From an uncultured Acidimicrobiales bacterium (GTDB lineage: Bacteria; Actinomycetota; Acidimicrobiia; Acidimicrobiales; SZUA-35): 64,000 nt of DNA. Made by a program: the position numbers and the translations under genes. The stretch spans positions 140,301 to 204,300 of the forward strand of contig CALAJQ010000025.1 of NCBI GenBank assembly GCA_937922785.1, written 5' to 3'. The notes below the pieces were generated by a model. That model saw only the letters and a program-made list of their open reading frames with translations. It did not search any database and was not told the DNA's origin. Positions 25,568-35,804 of the stretch are shown here, one piece after another (within the stretch, counting starts at the first letter, position 1; each line of letters begins with the position of its first letter).

Positions 25568-27238
25568 TTAACCCTTGGTCACGCCGTGTGGCCAGTAAGC
25601 GATTGGAATACCACCGGTGTGGTTGACGCCCTGCACGTCGGCTGGGTCATAACCAATGCTGGTTGTGAGCACGTTGTTGATAATGAAGATGCACTCTTCG
25701 ATCAGAATCTTCCAAGCAGCAGCCACGTCGGCCTCGCCGTCTTCGAAGCTCTTGGTTCGTGCAGCGGCAACCAACTCATCTACACCATCAGGCGAAACTC
25801 CAGACGGGTTGAACGCTGCGGAACCTGTTCGAGCGATCAACGACATCAAGGCGTTTGGCTCGTTGTAAGCAATGATCTGAACTGGGTAGGTCCCCTTCGC
25901 CAGGTTCGCAAACATCTCACCAGCGCTGTTTGGCTCGAGAACCTCGTTCTCCATGGTGATGCCAAGCTCAGCGAGGGCTGTTGCGAACGCCGAGGATGTA
26001 GCTGGCCAGAAGCCACCTCGAATGTGACCGTTCTTGAATGTGAATGGCTCCTCGCCAGTCGAATCGAATAGTGCCTTCGCTGCCTCCAGGTCGAAGTCAG
26101 GCGCTGCCAGATCGTCGATGTAGGCATAGTCGGCGGGACTAGCAGCGAACTGCTTGATTGCCGAAACCGGGTCGTTGTTTCCAGCGGCCTGGATGCCCTC
26201 ACGGTTTAGTGCGCCAGCCATTGCACAGCGCACGTCCTTGTTAGCAAGTTGAGGAATCTGTTCTCCCTGCCAGTCAGTTACAACAAAGCCGATACGAACA
26301 GTTGTGTTCTGACTTACTGCCGGCGCAGCGTCGGCCTGAGCGGTATTCACTACTGCCACGTCAAACTGGCCAGCATTCAGACCGTCAAGGTTGGCTTGAA
26401 TGTCACCAGTGGAAGTGATGGTGACGGTCTCAAGGCCAACTAGTCCTGGCTGCCAGTAATCCTCAAACGCCACGAGTTCGATTGTTGTCAGATCGGTACT
26501 GGTGTTGGAGATCATGTAGGGCGAGGTTCCCATCGGTGACGCTCCAGCGTTACCGAGCGAGTCTGGCGAGACCATGAAGCCCGAGTGACGAATAAGACCG
26601 CTCAGAAGCAGCGCTTCACCCGGTGCGTTGAGGTTGAACTTAACGGTTAGATCGTCAACGACTTCGACAGAATCGACCACAGCCATTTGGTTAGCTACCG
26701 GCGGAAGAACCTCAGGCGGGCCAGCGGTCTTGATGTGTTCAATGTTGGCCTTGACGGCTTCGGCATTAAACGCTGCGCCGTCGTGGAAGACCACGCCGTC
26801 ATGCAGGAAGAAAGTGATTTCGTTGCCGGCTTCGTTGGACTCCCAGCATTTCGCCAACCAAGGAACAACCGTGCCCTCAACTGATTGGCGGACCAAACCT
26901 TCATACATCCACCCGTAGTAGGCGAAGCTTGCGGGGCCCTGTTCATCGTGTGGGTTCAACGTGCCCAAGGAAATCGCAATTGCATTCTGAAGATCTCCGC
27001 TCGGGGCGTAAGTTCCACGATCAAGCTCGACCTCAGACGCACAGTTTGCGGTCTCATCAACTTCAACGTTGCCTAGTGCCTCGTCATCTTCGGGTTCGTC
27101 GGCAGGCGCAGCTGTAGTAGCAGTAGTTTCTGCACCGTTATCTGTGTCGGCGTTGTCATCACCGTCACCACAGGCCGCAGCGACCATCGCCATGGCTAGC
27201 AACACGGCAAGCAGCCGCATCAGACTCGAGTTTCGCAT
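25568..27238 (-). CDS. ABC transporter substrate-binding lipoprotein (family 5)
   Basis: 556 residues from the ATG at 27238, chosen because it starts a lipoprotein signal peptide (MRNSSLMRLLAVLL to the lipobox Cys23) behind an AAAGGGGAC ribosome site. A longer frame from 27349 adds unlikely residues. After an acidic Thr-rich linker come the SBP_bac_5 features, including VVPWLAKCWES and ITFFLHDGVVFHDGAAFNAEAVK (in parts). Family members carry peptides, nickel, opines and many other solutes, so the ligand here may be a conjugated aromatic. It should be the most highly made part of the importer. Confidence 0.93.
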   Translation of the reverse strand: MRNSSLMRLLAVLLAMAMVAAACGDGDDNADTDNGAETTATTAAPADEPEDDEALGNVEVDETANCASEVELDRGTYAPSGDLQNAIAISLGTLNPHDEQGPASFAYYGWMYEGLVRQSVEGTVVPWLAKCWESNEAGNEITFFLHDGVVFHDGAAFNAEAVKANIEHIKTAGPPEVLPPVANQMAVVDSVEVVDDLTVKFNLNAPGEALLLSGLIRHSGFMVSPDSLGNAGASPMGTSPYMISNTSTDLTTIELVAFEDYWQPGLVGLETVTITSTGDIQANLDGLNAGQFDVAVVNTAQADAAPAVSQNTTVRIGFVVTDWQGEQIPQLANKDVRCAMAGALNREGIQAAGNNDPVSAIKQFAASPADYAYIDDLAAPDFDLEAAKALFDSTGEEPFTFKNGHIRGGFWPATSSAFATALAELGITMENEVLEPNSAGEMFANLAKGTYPVQIIAYNEPNALMSLIARTGSAAFNPSGVSPDGVDELVAAARTKSFEDGEADVAAAWKILIEECIFIINNVLTTSIGYDPADVQGVNHTGGIPIAYWPHGVTKG

Positions 27239-27260
27239 TTGGTCCCCTTTAAGATCCGTC

Positions 27261-27275
27261 CGTGAGTCGTTCACG
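27261..27275. promoter_or_regulatory. Inverted repeat upstream of the binding-protein gene
   Basis: CGTGA-N5-TCACG, perfect five-base arms, 23 bases upstream of the binding-protein start and overlapping a near-palindrome CGTTCACGAACG (27268-27279). The position suits an operator for the long catabolic operon, possibly of the MarR protein encoded next to it; the different sequence from the 27928 site argues that another regulator could be involved. Confidence 0.35.
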
Positions 27276-27362
27276 AACGTTAGTAATTTCCCGTCACCAT
27301 CATCGACGCTGGTGTGACGATTGTCAACAACTGCGAAAGTCACCTGCAAAAGGGGGCGAAGT

Positions 27363-27899
27363 TCAGCCGTTATTCAACTTTGCTTGAAGCACAGCGGCCC
27401 AGTCCTGGGAAGGTGGGGGCGGGTCGGGCAGCCCATTGTCACGCATTTCAACGTTAACGCGATCCAATAGTTCGCTCAGCTGAGAGACCTCATCCTTGCT
27501 CAGGATCGCAAAAACGTGGTCGTAGACAATGCGCTCGCGGGCGTTGATGTCTGACCCAATCTCTTGCCCTGCTTTGGTTGATGTCAACATCGTGCGGCGC
27601 CGATCCTCTGGATCGGGATTGGCCTCGACCAGACCCTTCTTTTTCAGTCCCGCAACTGCCCGGCTCACGTTCATCACGTTGAGTCCCTGGCTTAGCGCAA
27701 TTTCGCCTTGGGAGACTCCAGGCTGAAGAAGGACCGACCGAAGCACTCGCCACTCAGGCAAGCTAACGCCAAAGGGTTGTTCTGTGCGGCGAAAGAAGTG
27801 TCCCGAAATCATGTTACTGAACGCGTGAATGCGTTGGCCGAGAAGCCGCTCAGATGTCAGGTGTTGTTGAGTTGACGCCGAGTCATCGATGTTGGTCAT
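27363..27899 (-). CDS. MarR-family transcriptional regulator
   Basis: 178 residues from the ATG at 27899; a frame from 27947 adds 16 residues that read poorly. The winged helix is clear: LPEWRVLRSVLLQPGVSQGEIA, recognition helix NVMNVSRAVAGLKKKGLVEA and wing DPEDRRRTMLTSTKAG. MarR proteins commonly sense aromatic ligands or CoA thioesters and repress the catabolic or efflux genes next to them. It lies between the importer/catabolic operon and the divergent MFS gene, so either could be its target. Confidence 0.9.
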   Translation of the reverse strand: MTNIDDSASTQQHLTSERLLGQRIHAFSNMISGHFFRRTEQPFGVSLPEWRVLRSVLLQPGVSQGEIALSQGLNVMNVSRAVAGLKKKGLVEANPDPEDRRRTMLTSTKAGQEIGSDINARERIVYDHVFAILSKDEVSQLSELLDRVNVEMRDNGLPDPPPPSQDWAAVLQAKLNNG

Positions 27900-27927
27900 C
27901 GACCACGATGTTAGAAGGCAGGACGAA

Positions 27928-27952
27928 ATTGTGCGCCATCTAGCCACACAAT
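27928..27952. promoter_or_regulatory. Candidate MarR operator
   Basis: ATTGTG-N13-CACAAT, an exact inverted repeat in the 86-base gap between the divergent marR (start 27899) and MFS (start 27986) genes. MarR operators are often ATTG...CAAT palindromes in just this position. Binding would regulate both genes. Confidence 0.45.
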
Positions 27953-27985
27953 CGGTGCGGAGCGGGCAGAGCTAGACTCGCCCCA

Positions 27986-29431
27986 ATGACGCCGAAGGAA
28001 CCCGCGACTCCTTCGAAGTGGTCAGTCTTTGCCGCCGTCGGCCTCTCTTACTTCATAACCGTGATGACAACGATGCTGTCCATCCTTGCCCTTCGCGCTA
28101 TCGCCGAGGACTTTGGGGTAACACTCCGAACGGTCGGCTGGGTAGTAATAATCGAATCGCTCATCATCGCCGCACTGCTTTTGCCTTTCGGCGGCTTGGC
28201 GGACCTAGTCGGCAAACACCGCACGCTACGCTCCGGCATTGCGCTGTTCGGATTGGGCCTCGTACTAACAGGTTTGTCATCATCGTTTCCTTTGCTGATC
28301 GGCGCGCGAGTTGTTACAGCCTTAGGCAACACTCTGGTGCAGTCGGTCAGCACGGGCATCCTCGTCGGTGCGTTTCCGTCAGAGGAAAGGGGCCTCGCCC
28401 TCGGCGCGCAAACAACAGCAGTGGCGGCCGGAGCGGCACTCGGCCCGCTGCTAGGCGGAATGTTACTGGGCGTGCTCAACTGGCAAATTCTGTTCTTTCT
28501 CTTGGCGATTCCGACGGCAGCTACCTATTTGGTTGTACATCGTGTTCTCGACCCAGAGCCTCGGACAATGCGTTCGAACTACAACGGGTTCGACCTCGCT
28601 GGAGCGGCGCTCGCTGCTGGCTTCATAACCTTGCTCGTATTCACAGTCAATGACCCGTTCGAGTTCGGCCTTACATCGCCGGTAACGATCGCTGGGGCCA
28701 TCGTCTCGGCGGCGCTATTGGTTCTGTTCGTTCGGGTCGAACTTGGCCAGCCGGCTCCGATTCTCGACGTGCGAATCTTCAAGATCGCTGACTTTCGTCG
28801 AGCAGTCGCAATACGGGTTGTGGCCTTCGTAGCCTCATCGTCAATCATGTTCTTGATTCCCGTATATCTGTTGAGCGTTCTCGATCTAAGCACGCGCTCT
28901 ACTGGCTTTATCGTCACCCTCTTTGCCTTAGGAATGATTCTTGGAGCACAAGCTTCAGGCCGACTGTATGACCGGCTAGGGGCCCGCCTGCCGATGATGG
29001 TCGGTCTTGTTCTTCAGTGTGGGGTGCTTGTAATGCTGTCACAGGTTGGCGAGACCTCACCAACAGTTCTGGTGGCGCTTGCTTCCCTCGGCAACGGGCT
29101 CAGCCAAGGTCTATGGAATGTTCCGGCCAACAGCATCATGATGGGGGCTATGCCAACCACGGCGTTAGGCGTCGGAGGCGCATTCACCAACGTAACCCGA
29201 ACGGTCGGAAGCGTGATGGGCCAGGCTGGGGCAACTGCAGTGGTTGCAAGCGTCATGGTGTCAAGGGGGTTCGACATTCCGCTCGGAGACATCGCCGATA
29301 CTTCCGGAGCCGGTAGCGCATTTGTTGACGGCTGGGCATTCACTTACCTCATCGGGGCGGTTGTTGCCGCAGTCGCCTTAGTGATCGCGTTCCGCATCAC
29401 TCCCCGCCCTCAAGATGGTAACGTCCGTTAG
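27986..29431 (+). CDS. MFS transporter, DHA2-like
   Basis: 481 residues with about 14 hydrophobic segments. The start helix (VFAAVGLSYFITVMTTMLSIL), motif A-like GGLADLVGKHRTLRSG and a second half with ARLYDRLGARLPMM-type loops are typical of drug:H+ antiporter family 2. It diverges from marR and runs in the same direction as LigA/LigB, 68 bases upstream of them. It may export a toxic intermediate or import the aromatic; direction cannot be told from the sequence. Confidence 0.88.
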   Translation: MTPKEPATPSKWSVFAAVGLSYFITVMTTMLSILALRAIAEDFGVTLRTVGWVVIIESLIIAALLLPFGGLADLVGKHRTLRSGIALFGLGLVLTGLSSSFPLLIGARVVTALGNTLVQSVSTGILVGAFPSEERGLALGAQTTAVAAGAALGPLLGGMLLGVLNWQILFFLLAIPTAATYLVVHRVLDPEPRTMRSNYNGFDLAGAALAAGFITLLVFTVNDPFEFGLTSPVTIAGAIVSAALLVLFVRVELGQPAPILDVRIFKIADFRRAVAIRVVAFVASSSIMFLIPVYLLSVLDLSTRSTGFIVTLFALGMILGAQASGRLYDRLGARLPMMVGLVLQCGVLVMLSQVGETSPTVLVALASLGNGLSQGLWNVPANSIMMGAMPTTALGVGGAFTNVTRTVGSVMGQAGATAVVASVMVSRGFDIPLGDIADTSGAGSAFVDGWAFTYLIGAVVAAVALVIAFRITPRPQDGNVR

Positions 29432-29499
29432 GTTTGATCGTTAATGGGATCAGACTGTACGTTCGCTTCAAACACAATTTCGACCTTTAGGCAGCCATC

Positions 29500-30785
<1,286 letters not shown>

Positions 30786-30786
30786 G

Positions 30787-31500
30787 ATGAGCCTTACCCA
30801 ATTTGGGCTAGTCACGCTGCTCTCAATGATGGGCGCAACCACCCAAGGGGCTGTAGGTATCGGATATGGACTTGTCGCAGGCGCTGGCCTGGTTGCGATA
30901 GATCCGGCATTCGTACCCGGACCACTGCTGGTAATCGGGATCGTTGTGGGGTGTCGTCACCTTTTGGTCGAACGCAGCGAGATCGACCGTAAGGCTTGGG
31001 TCCGGTGCATGACCGGCTTGCCGTTCGGACTAGTTGGGGGACTGATTGTTTTGGAGGCCATGACCGATCGAGCCCTCAGTCTGGCAATCGGTGTAGGCAT
31101 CGTTCTGGCATCAGGAGCACTTCTTTCGGGCGTAAGCATTAACCGCACTCCCGCCGTCGAGGTAGCCAGTGGTGCGGCCAGCGCCTTTGGCGCAGTAACT
31201 GCCAGCCTGCCCGGCCCACCCTTTGTGATCGCGTTTAGTGATCTTCGGCCAGCAGCCATGCGAGCCACGTCTACGTCATTCCTGATCGTCCTAACGATGA
31301 TCAGCTGGGTGGGCCTGATTCTCACTGGCAACTTTGGCGAAGAGGAGTTCACACTGCTCGCGCTTCTGTTTCCAGGCTGCATCTGCGGGCTCATCGCTTC
31401 TCGATATGTTCGCCCGTACCTCGAACACGCATGGTTCCGGCCGCTCATTCTTGTTATGGCCGCTGCTGGCGGAATCGCACTAATCCTACGCAACACCTAA
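30787..31500 (+). CDS. TauE/SafE-family anion exporter
   Basis: 237 residues, nearly all hydrophobic with seven or eight segments. Start FGLVTLLSMMGATTQGAVGIGYG is the typical glycine-rich TauE/SafE opening, and a second repeat carries GAVTASLPGPPFVIAFSDL. The family exports sulfite, sulfoacetate or related organosulfur anions. One base separates it from ligB. In a locus with two sulfatases, a sulfotransferase and possibly a desulfonating monooxygenase, sulfite or sulfate export is the natural guess. Confidence 0.88.
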   Translation: MSLTQFGLVTLLSMMGATTQGAVGIGYGLVAGAGLVAIDPAFVPGPLLVIGIVVGCRHLLVERSEIDRKAWVRCMTGLPFGLVGGLIVLEAMTDRALSLAIGVGIVLASGALLSGVSINRTPAVEVASGAASAFGAVTASLPGPPFVIAFSDLRPAAMRATSTSFLIVLTMISWVGLILTGNFGEEEFTLLALLFPGCICGLIASRYVRPYLEHAWFRPLILVMAAAGGIALILRNT

Positions 31501-31522
31501 TCGACCATTGGAAGGGATCGAC

Positions 31523-32275
31523 ATGTCAATCGAGGGATCAACCGTAGTTATCACCGGTGGAGCTTCGGGCATTGGGAAAGGCATGGGTGAGCGGTTCGCC
31601 GCAATGGGCGCCAACGTCGTCATCGCCGACTTGAACCTAGATGGCGCCAACGAGGTTGCCGCGTCCATCGGCGGAACGGCTCGGGAATGCGACGTCAGCT
31701 CCGACGCGTCAGTGGCATCGCTGGTAAACGACACGATTGCTGACACCGGCCGAATCGACTACTTCTTTGCCAACGCAGGGGTGGGCGTGGGCGGAGACAT
31801 AACCGCAAGCGACGAACTGTGGGACTTGTCTTTGAAGGTCAATGTCATGGGGCCGGTCATCGCAGCTCGGCACGTCGTTCCCCATATGCAATCCAACGGT
31901 GGCGGCACCTTTGTTGTTACGGCGTCTGCTGCGGGCCTGACCACTGGGCCGGTGTCGTTCAACTACGCAGTCAGCAAGCATGCTGCCGTTGGGGTTGCCG
32001 AATGGTTGGCGATAAACCACGGACCTACCGTGAAGGTCCACGCGATTTGCCCCACGATCGTTGATACGCCGATGGCGCCCGATTTCGGAGAGGTGATGTT
32101 CCAACCGCTTTCGGTTGCTGAGGTAGTCGACTCGGTCGTGGCTGGTCTCGATGCGGGCACCTTCATCATTGCCCCCAACGAACAGCCAATGGCAATGTTC
32201 CTGGCGAAGGCCCACGACTACGACGGCTTCTTATCGAATCTGCAACACCGAGTGCAGGGTTTAGGCAACAGCTGA
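31523..32275 (+). CDS. Short-chain dehydrogenase/reductase
   Basis: 250 residues from the ATG at 31523 (MSIEGSTVVITGG), which has GGAAGGGATC as a ribosome site; an ATG at 31508 is five codons upstream. Classical SDR: TGGASGIGKGMG cofactor loop, ANAGVGVGGD, Ser in TASAAGL and YAVSK catalytic motif. The Asp after the second strand (VIADL) predicts NAD(H). The last gene of the plus-strand block, it stops five bases from the convergent sulfatase gene. It probably oxidises an alcohol intermediate. Confidence 0.92.
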   Translation: MSIEGSTVVITGGASGIGKGMGERFAAMGANVVIADLNLDGANEVAASIGGTARECDVSSDASVASLVNDTIADTGRIDYFFANAGVGVGGDITASDELWDLSLKVNVMGPVIAARHVVPHMQSNGGGTFVVTASAAGLTTGPVSFNYAVSKHAAVGVAEWLAINHGPTVKVHAICPTIVDTPMAPDFGEVMFQPLSVAEVVDSVVAGLDAGTFIIAPNEQPMAMFLAKAHDYDGFLSNLQHRVQGLGNS

Positions 32276-32280
32276 GTTCG

Positions 32281-33846
32281 CTAGGCGATGTAGTTGGGTC
32301 GATACCCAGGATCTGCTGCAGCGATCATGTGCTCTGTCAGCCGCTCGCCCATCTCACGTCTCAACTCAACGCTGCCTGAATCCGCCCAGCGATTCTCAAG
32401 CTCGTCGGGGTCTTTAGCGCGATCATAGAGATCGTGATGGTCAAGGTTCTGATACCGAGTGATGCGGGCGTCCTTTGTGACCAGCGTTCGCATACGGGGC
32501 TGCACCCCAGCGTTCAGCCCGTCACGAATTTGATCTTCTTCAATGAGAAGCTCCTGGCGCCCCTCAAGACTTGGATCAGCGATGTTCGGCGCAAGGCTCA
32601 AGCCTTGTGAACCGTAGTAACTTTCCACTTCGCACAGATCAAGAATGGTCTCGCCAAGGTCGAGAGTGTTACACAGTGCACCTGACTCGCCAGGAGTTAT
32701 GCCGGGCCCACTAATTGTGAAAGGCACCCGAAGAACGCCGTCGTAGTGAGTGAACATCTTGAGGATCAGACCATGGTCACCAAACATGTCGCCGTGATCG
32801 GATGTGAATATCACGATCGTGTCTTCGGATTGACCAGAAGCCTTTAGCGCAGCTAGCACGTCAGCAACGGCATCGTCGATCATCGAAATGGCGCCGTACT
32901 CAAACGCCAAGGCATGACGAAGTTGATGCTCGTTTGGAGCCTGGAGCATCGGTGTGTCGTTCATGTTGCCCCGCTGACCGACTATGCGCTTGATATGGGC
33001 CGCAGACTTGCGGTGCGGATCGTTGAACGTTTCCGGCAACACAACGTCGGCAGGGTCGTACATGTCGGCGTAGTGTCCGGGCGGAGTAAAGGGGTGATGG
33101 GGATCAGGAAAGGAGCATTGGAGAAACCAGGGATCCTCATCGGCCGATCGTGACTTGATCCAATCGACCGACCGCTCGGCCACAAACGTGGTTGGATACA
33201 ACTCTGGTGGCGCCTTCGGCTTGCGAACCTCGCCCCATCCCTCGAGAACCCACTCGGCGTTCTCAAGCCCAGCGATGTCGTGCCAGTTGTAGCCCTTGTC
33301 GCGCAGCCAGCCAACGTAATGGCCAGTGACCTTGTCGCCGTGATTAGAAAGGATCTCAACGTGGTCGAATCCGTAATAGTCGTCCGGGAAGATGACGTGC
33401 TCTACAAGGTTTCGTTCGATTGATTCGTGACTATCCCAGTTGTTGGTGCCCGGCAGGCCGCTAAGGCGGGCCTGTTCGTCGAGTGAGAAATCAAACTGCT
33501 TGCGCGCAATGTCGGGGAAAAGTTCGAAGTTCTGGAAGTGACCCTTGCCTACAAGTCCGGTTCGATATCCGGTTGATCGCAGACGACGAACAAAGGTGTT
33601 CGCGTCCCAGTCGAGCGCAATACCGTTGTGGCGTGTTCCGTGCACCGACGGGTAGCGCATCGTCAACATCGAACATCGGTTCGGTTGACATAGTGGATTA
33701 GCCACGAAGGCGTTGGTAAACCTCATGCTCTCGGCTGCCAGTGAGTCGAGCGAAGGTGTCTGAACTACAGGATTTCCACCGAACCCAACATGGTCAGGGC
33801 GGTGTTGATCAGTGACGATCAGTAGAACGTTGGGCCGTCTCTCCAT
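32281..33846 (-). CDS. Type I sulfatase, second copy
   Basis: 521 residues. Same build as the sulfatase at 11648-13177: LLIVTDQHRPDHVGFGGNPVV, formylglycine signature C-Q-P-N-R at Cys53, FTSDHGDMFGDHGLILKM and a C-terminal RMRTLVTKDARITRYQN block. The two differ enough to be old paralogues, perhaps with different substrates. No signal peptide. It is the last gene of the enoyl-CoA hydratase operon, 68 bases after the amidohydrolase gene. Confidence 0.9.
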   Translation of the reverse strand: MERRPNVLLIVTDQHRPDHVGFGGNPVVQTPSLDSLAAESMRFTNAFVANPLCQPNRCSMLTMRYPSVHGTRHNGIALDWDANTFVRRLRSTGYRTGLVGKGHFQNFELFPDIARKQFDFSLDEQARLSGLPGTNNWDSHESIERNLVEHVIFPDDYYGFDHVEILSNHGDKVTGHYVGWLRDKGYNWHDIAGLENAEWVLEGWGEVRKPKAPPELYPTTFVAERSVDWIKSRSADEDPWFLQCSFPDPHHPFTPPGHYADMYDPADVVLPETFNDPHRKSAAHIKRIVGQRGNMNDTPMLQAPNEHQLRHALAFEYGAISMIDDAVADVLAALKASGQSEDTIVIFTSDHGDMFGDHGLILKMFTHYDGVLRVPFTISGPGITPGESGALCNTLDLGETILDLCEVESYYGSQGLSLAPNIADPSLEGRQELLIEEDQIRDGLNAGVQPRMRTLVTKDARITRYQNLDHHDLYDRAKDPDELENRWADSGSVELRREMGERLTEHMIAAADPGYRPNYIA

Positions 33847-33914
33847 ACTGTCGGTTCACGGTAGCGGATATCGCTAACGAACGGTAACGACTCGTTTGCA
33901 GGCGATCATCCCGG

Positions 33915-34826
33915 TTACCCACCTAGACCCAAGACGTTAATCGCGTTCTCTTTCATTATTAGCGGAATGACTTCGGGCCGCATTTCAAGTTCGTCGAAGC
34001 TCGCCCGCCAACGGTCAGGGTTGATAACTGGATAGTCGGAGCCAAACAGAACCTTGTTTCGCAGTTGACGGTTGGCGGCGTGAACGAGCTGGGTCGGGAA
34101 GTATTTTGGCAACCAACCGGACAGGTCGATGTAGACGTTCGCCTTGTGGGTTGCCATCGAGATTGCCGAGTCCTGCCATGGCACCGAAGGGTGGGCGAGG
34201 ATAATTGTTAGGCCTGGAAAGTCGGCGGCAACATCGTCAAGCAACATGGGGTCTGAGTACCGCAGCTTGATTCCACGACCACCAGGAAGACCAGCACCGA
34301 TTCCGGTCTGGCCAGTATGGAACACCGCCGGTAAACCAAACTCTTCCAGTCGCTCGTACAACGGGTAGTAAGTCTGATCGTTTGGCTCAAACGCCTGAAG
34401 ACTGGGGTGGAATTTGAACCCACGGACGCCATGTTGTTCAACGAGCGAGGTTGCTCGCGAGACCGCCGATGCGCCGGCCAACGGGTCAACTGAGCCGAAC
34501 GGAATGAGAATGTCAGCGTCTGCAGCCGCCAGCTCGGCGATCTCTTCGCTGCTAATTGCTGGATGGCCCAGTCCAGTGGAAGCATCGACAGTGAAGATAA
34601 CGGCCGCCGTGTTGCGTGACCTGTAGTAGCTGGCCAAGTGCTCAACGGTTGGAGTTCGTTCGTCACCTGACTTGAAGTACTTGGCTGAGGCGTCCAACAA
34701 CTCCTGATCGAGAGCACAGCAGCCATGGGCGTCTTGCTCCACGTGAACATGCATATCGATCGCTTCGATTGCATCCAGGTCGATTGCGGGTCCGGGGTAG
34801 GTCATCGTGTCTCGTGTCTCGTTCAT
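33915..34826 (-). CDS. Amidohydrolase-2 family protein (ACMSD/OMA-hydratase-like)
   Basis: 303 residues. TIM-barrel metal hydrolase: IDMHVHVEQ near the start, RGFKFHPSLQAF, IILAHPSVPWQD and LFGSDYPVI for the metal and catalytic Asp. The group includes aminocarboxymuconate-semialdehyde decarboxylase, gamma-resorcylate decarboxylase and 4-oxalomesaconate hydratase, all acting on aromatic or ring-cleavage acids. An oxalomesaconate hydratase or decarboxylase role after LigAB is attractive but unproven. Sixteen bases follow the dehydrogenase gene. Confidence 0.85.
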   Translation of the reverse strand: MNETRDTMTYPGPAIDLDAIEAIDMHVHVEQDAHGCCALDQELLDASAKYFKSGDERTPTVEHLASYYRSRNTAAVIFTVDASTGLGHPAISSEEIAELAAADADILIPFGSVDPLAGASAVSRATSLVEQHGVRGFKFHPSLQAFEPNDQTYYPLYERLEEFGLPAVFHTGQTGIGAGLPGGRGIKLRYSDPMLLDDVAADFPGLTIILAHPSVPWQDSAISMATHKANVYIDLSGWLPKYFPTQLVHAANRQLRNKVLFGSDYPVINPDRWRASFDELEMRPEVIPLIMKENAINVLGLGG

Positions 34827-34842
34827 TGGGGCCGCGTTCGCT

Positions 34843-35799
34843 TTAGGATGGCTTGTTTTCGGGCAAGTGTTGGGCAGCGGCTTTGGCGCTAAGTAGTTGT
34901 TCTAGCAGCCGGTCACGGTCTGCCATCATGCCAGCTTGGTCGATGCCGTCCAGTTCTTCGTCCATTCCAGTGACCAGTGTTGACTTAAGCGACTCAGTCC
35001 ACTCGGGTTCTTGCAAGGTCTGCCACCAGCCAACCATTGGTGGACCGAGGTGCTCAAGCACGTGGGCCAGGCCGTCTCGTCCGCCGGAAAGGTGTTGATT
35101 AGCAAACGGTCCGAGAACCGACCACCGGAGACCAGGCCCGGCGCTAATGGCCTTGTCTAGGTCATTCACGCTTACGGCGCCTCGCTCCACCAGCGAATAG
35201 GCCTCTCGCCATAGTGCCGCTTGCAGGCGGTTGGCAATATGGCCAGGAAGTTCCATCTGCACGCGAATTGGCTGCTTGCCGATAGCGGCGTAGAAGTCCA
35301 TGGCCCGATCGACGGTTTTTGTGTCGGTCCGATCACCGCCAACCACTTCAACCAGAGGTATGAGGTGAGGCGGATTGAAGGGATGGGCGACGATCACCCG
35401 ACTGGGGGCGACTGCGCAATTCTCCGAAATTGCCGTTGGGCCAAAACCGGAAGAACTTGACGCCAATATGGTGTTGGATTGAGCTTGTGCGTCCATCTGG
35501 CTGAACAGATCTTGCTTGAAGTCGAGACGCTCGGGACCGTTCTCCTGTACCAAATCGACGTTTGCAACGGCTTCACCTAAATCAGTTGTGAAGCTAAGGC
35601 GATCCAGCGAGGCACCGGGCTTAAGTCCGAACCGTTCCATCAGAGGCCAATGGCTAGCTACGTCGGATCGAAGGCGGTCTTCTGCTCCCTCGGCTGGATC
35701 GGTGGCGATCACATCAAGCCCGGCCGCCAAGAACTGTGCACTCCAACTGGCGCCTATTACTCCGGCGCCCACGACCGCAACTCTGCTGACGTCAGGCAT
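34843..35799 (-). CDS. 3-hydroxyacyl-CoA (or carnitine-type) dehydrogenase
   Basis: 318 residues. N-terminal Rossmann domain VAVVGAGVIGASWSAQFLAAG with an Asp after the second strand (NAD preference), catalytic His-Glu pair in VAHPFNPPHLIPLVEVVGG and the C-terminal helical domain (GHIANRLQAALWREAYSLVERG). Single-domain members act on hydroxyacyl-CoA, L-carnitine or L-gulonate. With acetoacetyl-CoA synthetase and enoyl-CoA hydratase in the same operon, a short hydroxyacyl-CoA is the more likely substrate. Confidence 0.9.
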   Translation of the reverse strand: MPDVSRVAVVGAGVIGASWSAQFLAAGLDVIATDPAEGAEDRLRSDVASHWPLMERFGLKPGASLDRLSFTTDLGEAVANVDLVQENGPERLDFKQDLFSQMDAQAQSNTILASSSSGFGPTAISENCAVAPSRVIVAHPFNPPHLIPLVEVVGGDRTDTKTVDRAMDFYAAIGKQPIRVQMELPGHIANRLQAALWREAYSLVERGAVSVNDLDKAISAGPGLRWSVLGPFANQHLSGGRDGLAHVLEHLGPPMVGWWQTLQEPEWTESLKSTLVTGMDEELDGIDQAGMMADRDRLLEQLLSAKAAAQHLPENKPS

Positions 35800-35804
35800 A
35801 GCTA

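Noticed and set aside
27239..27349. Longer start for the substrate-binding protein
   Set aside because: The added residues would bury the lipoprotein signal peptide, and the ATG at 27238 has a good ribosome site.
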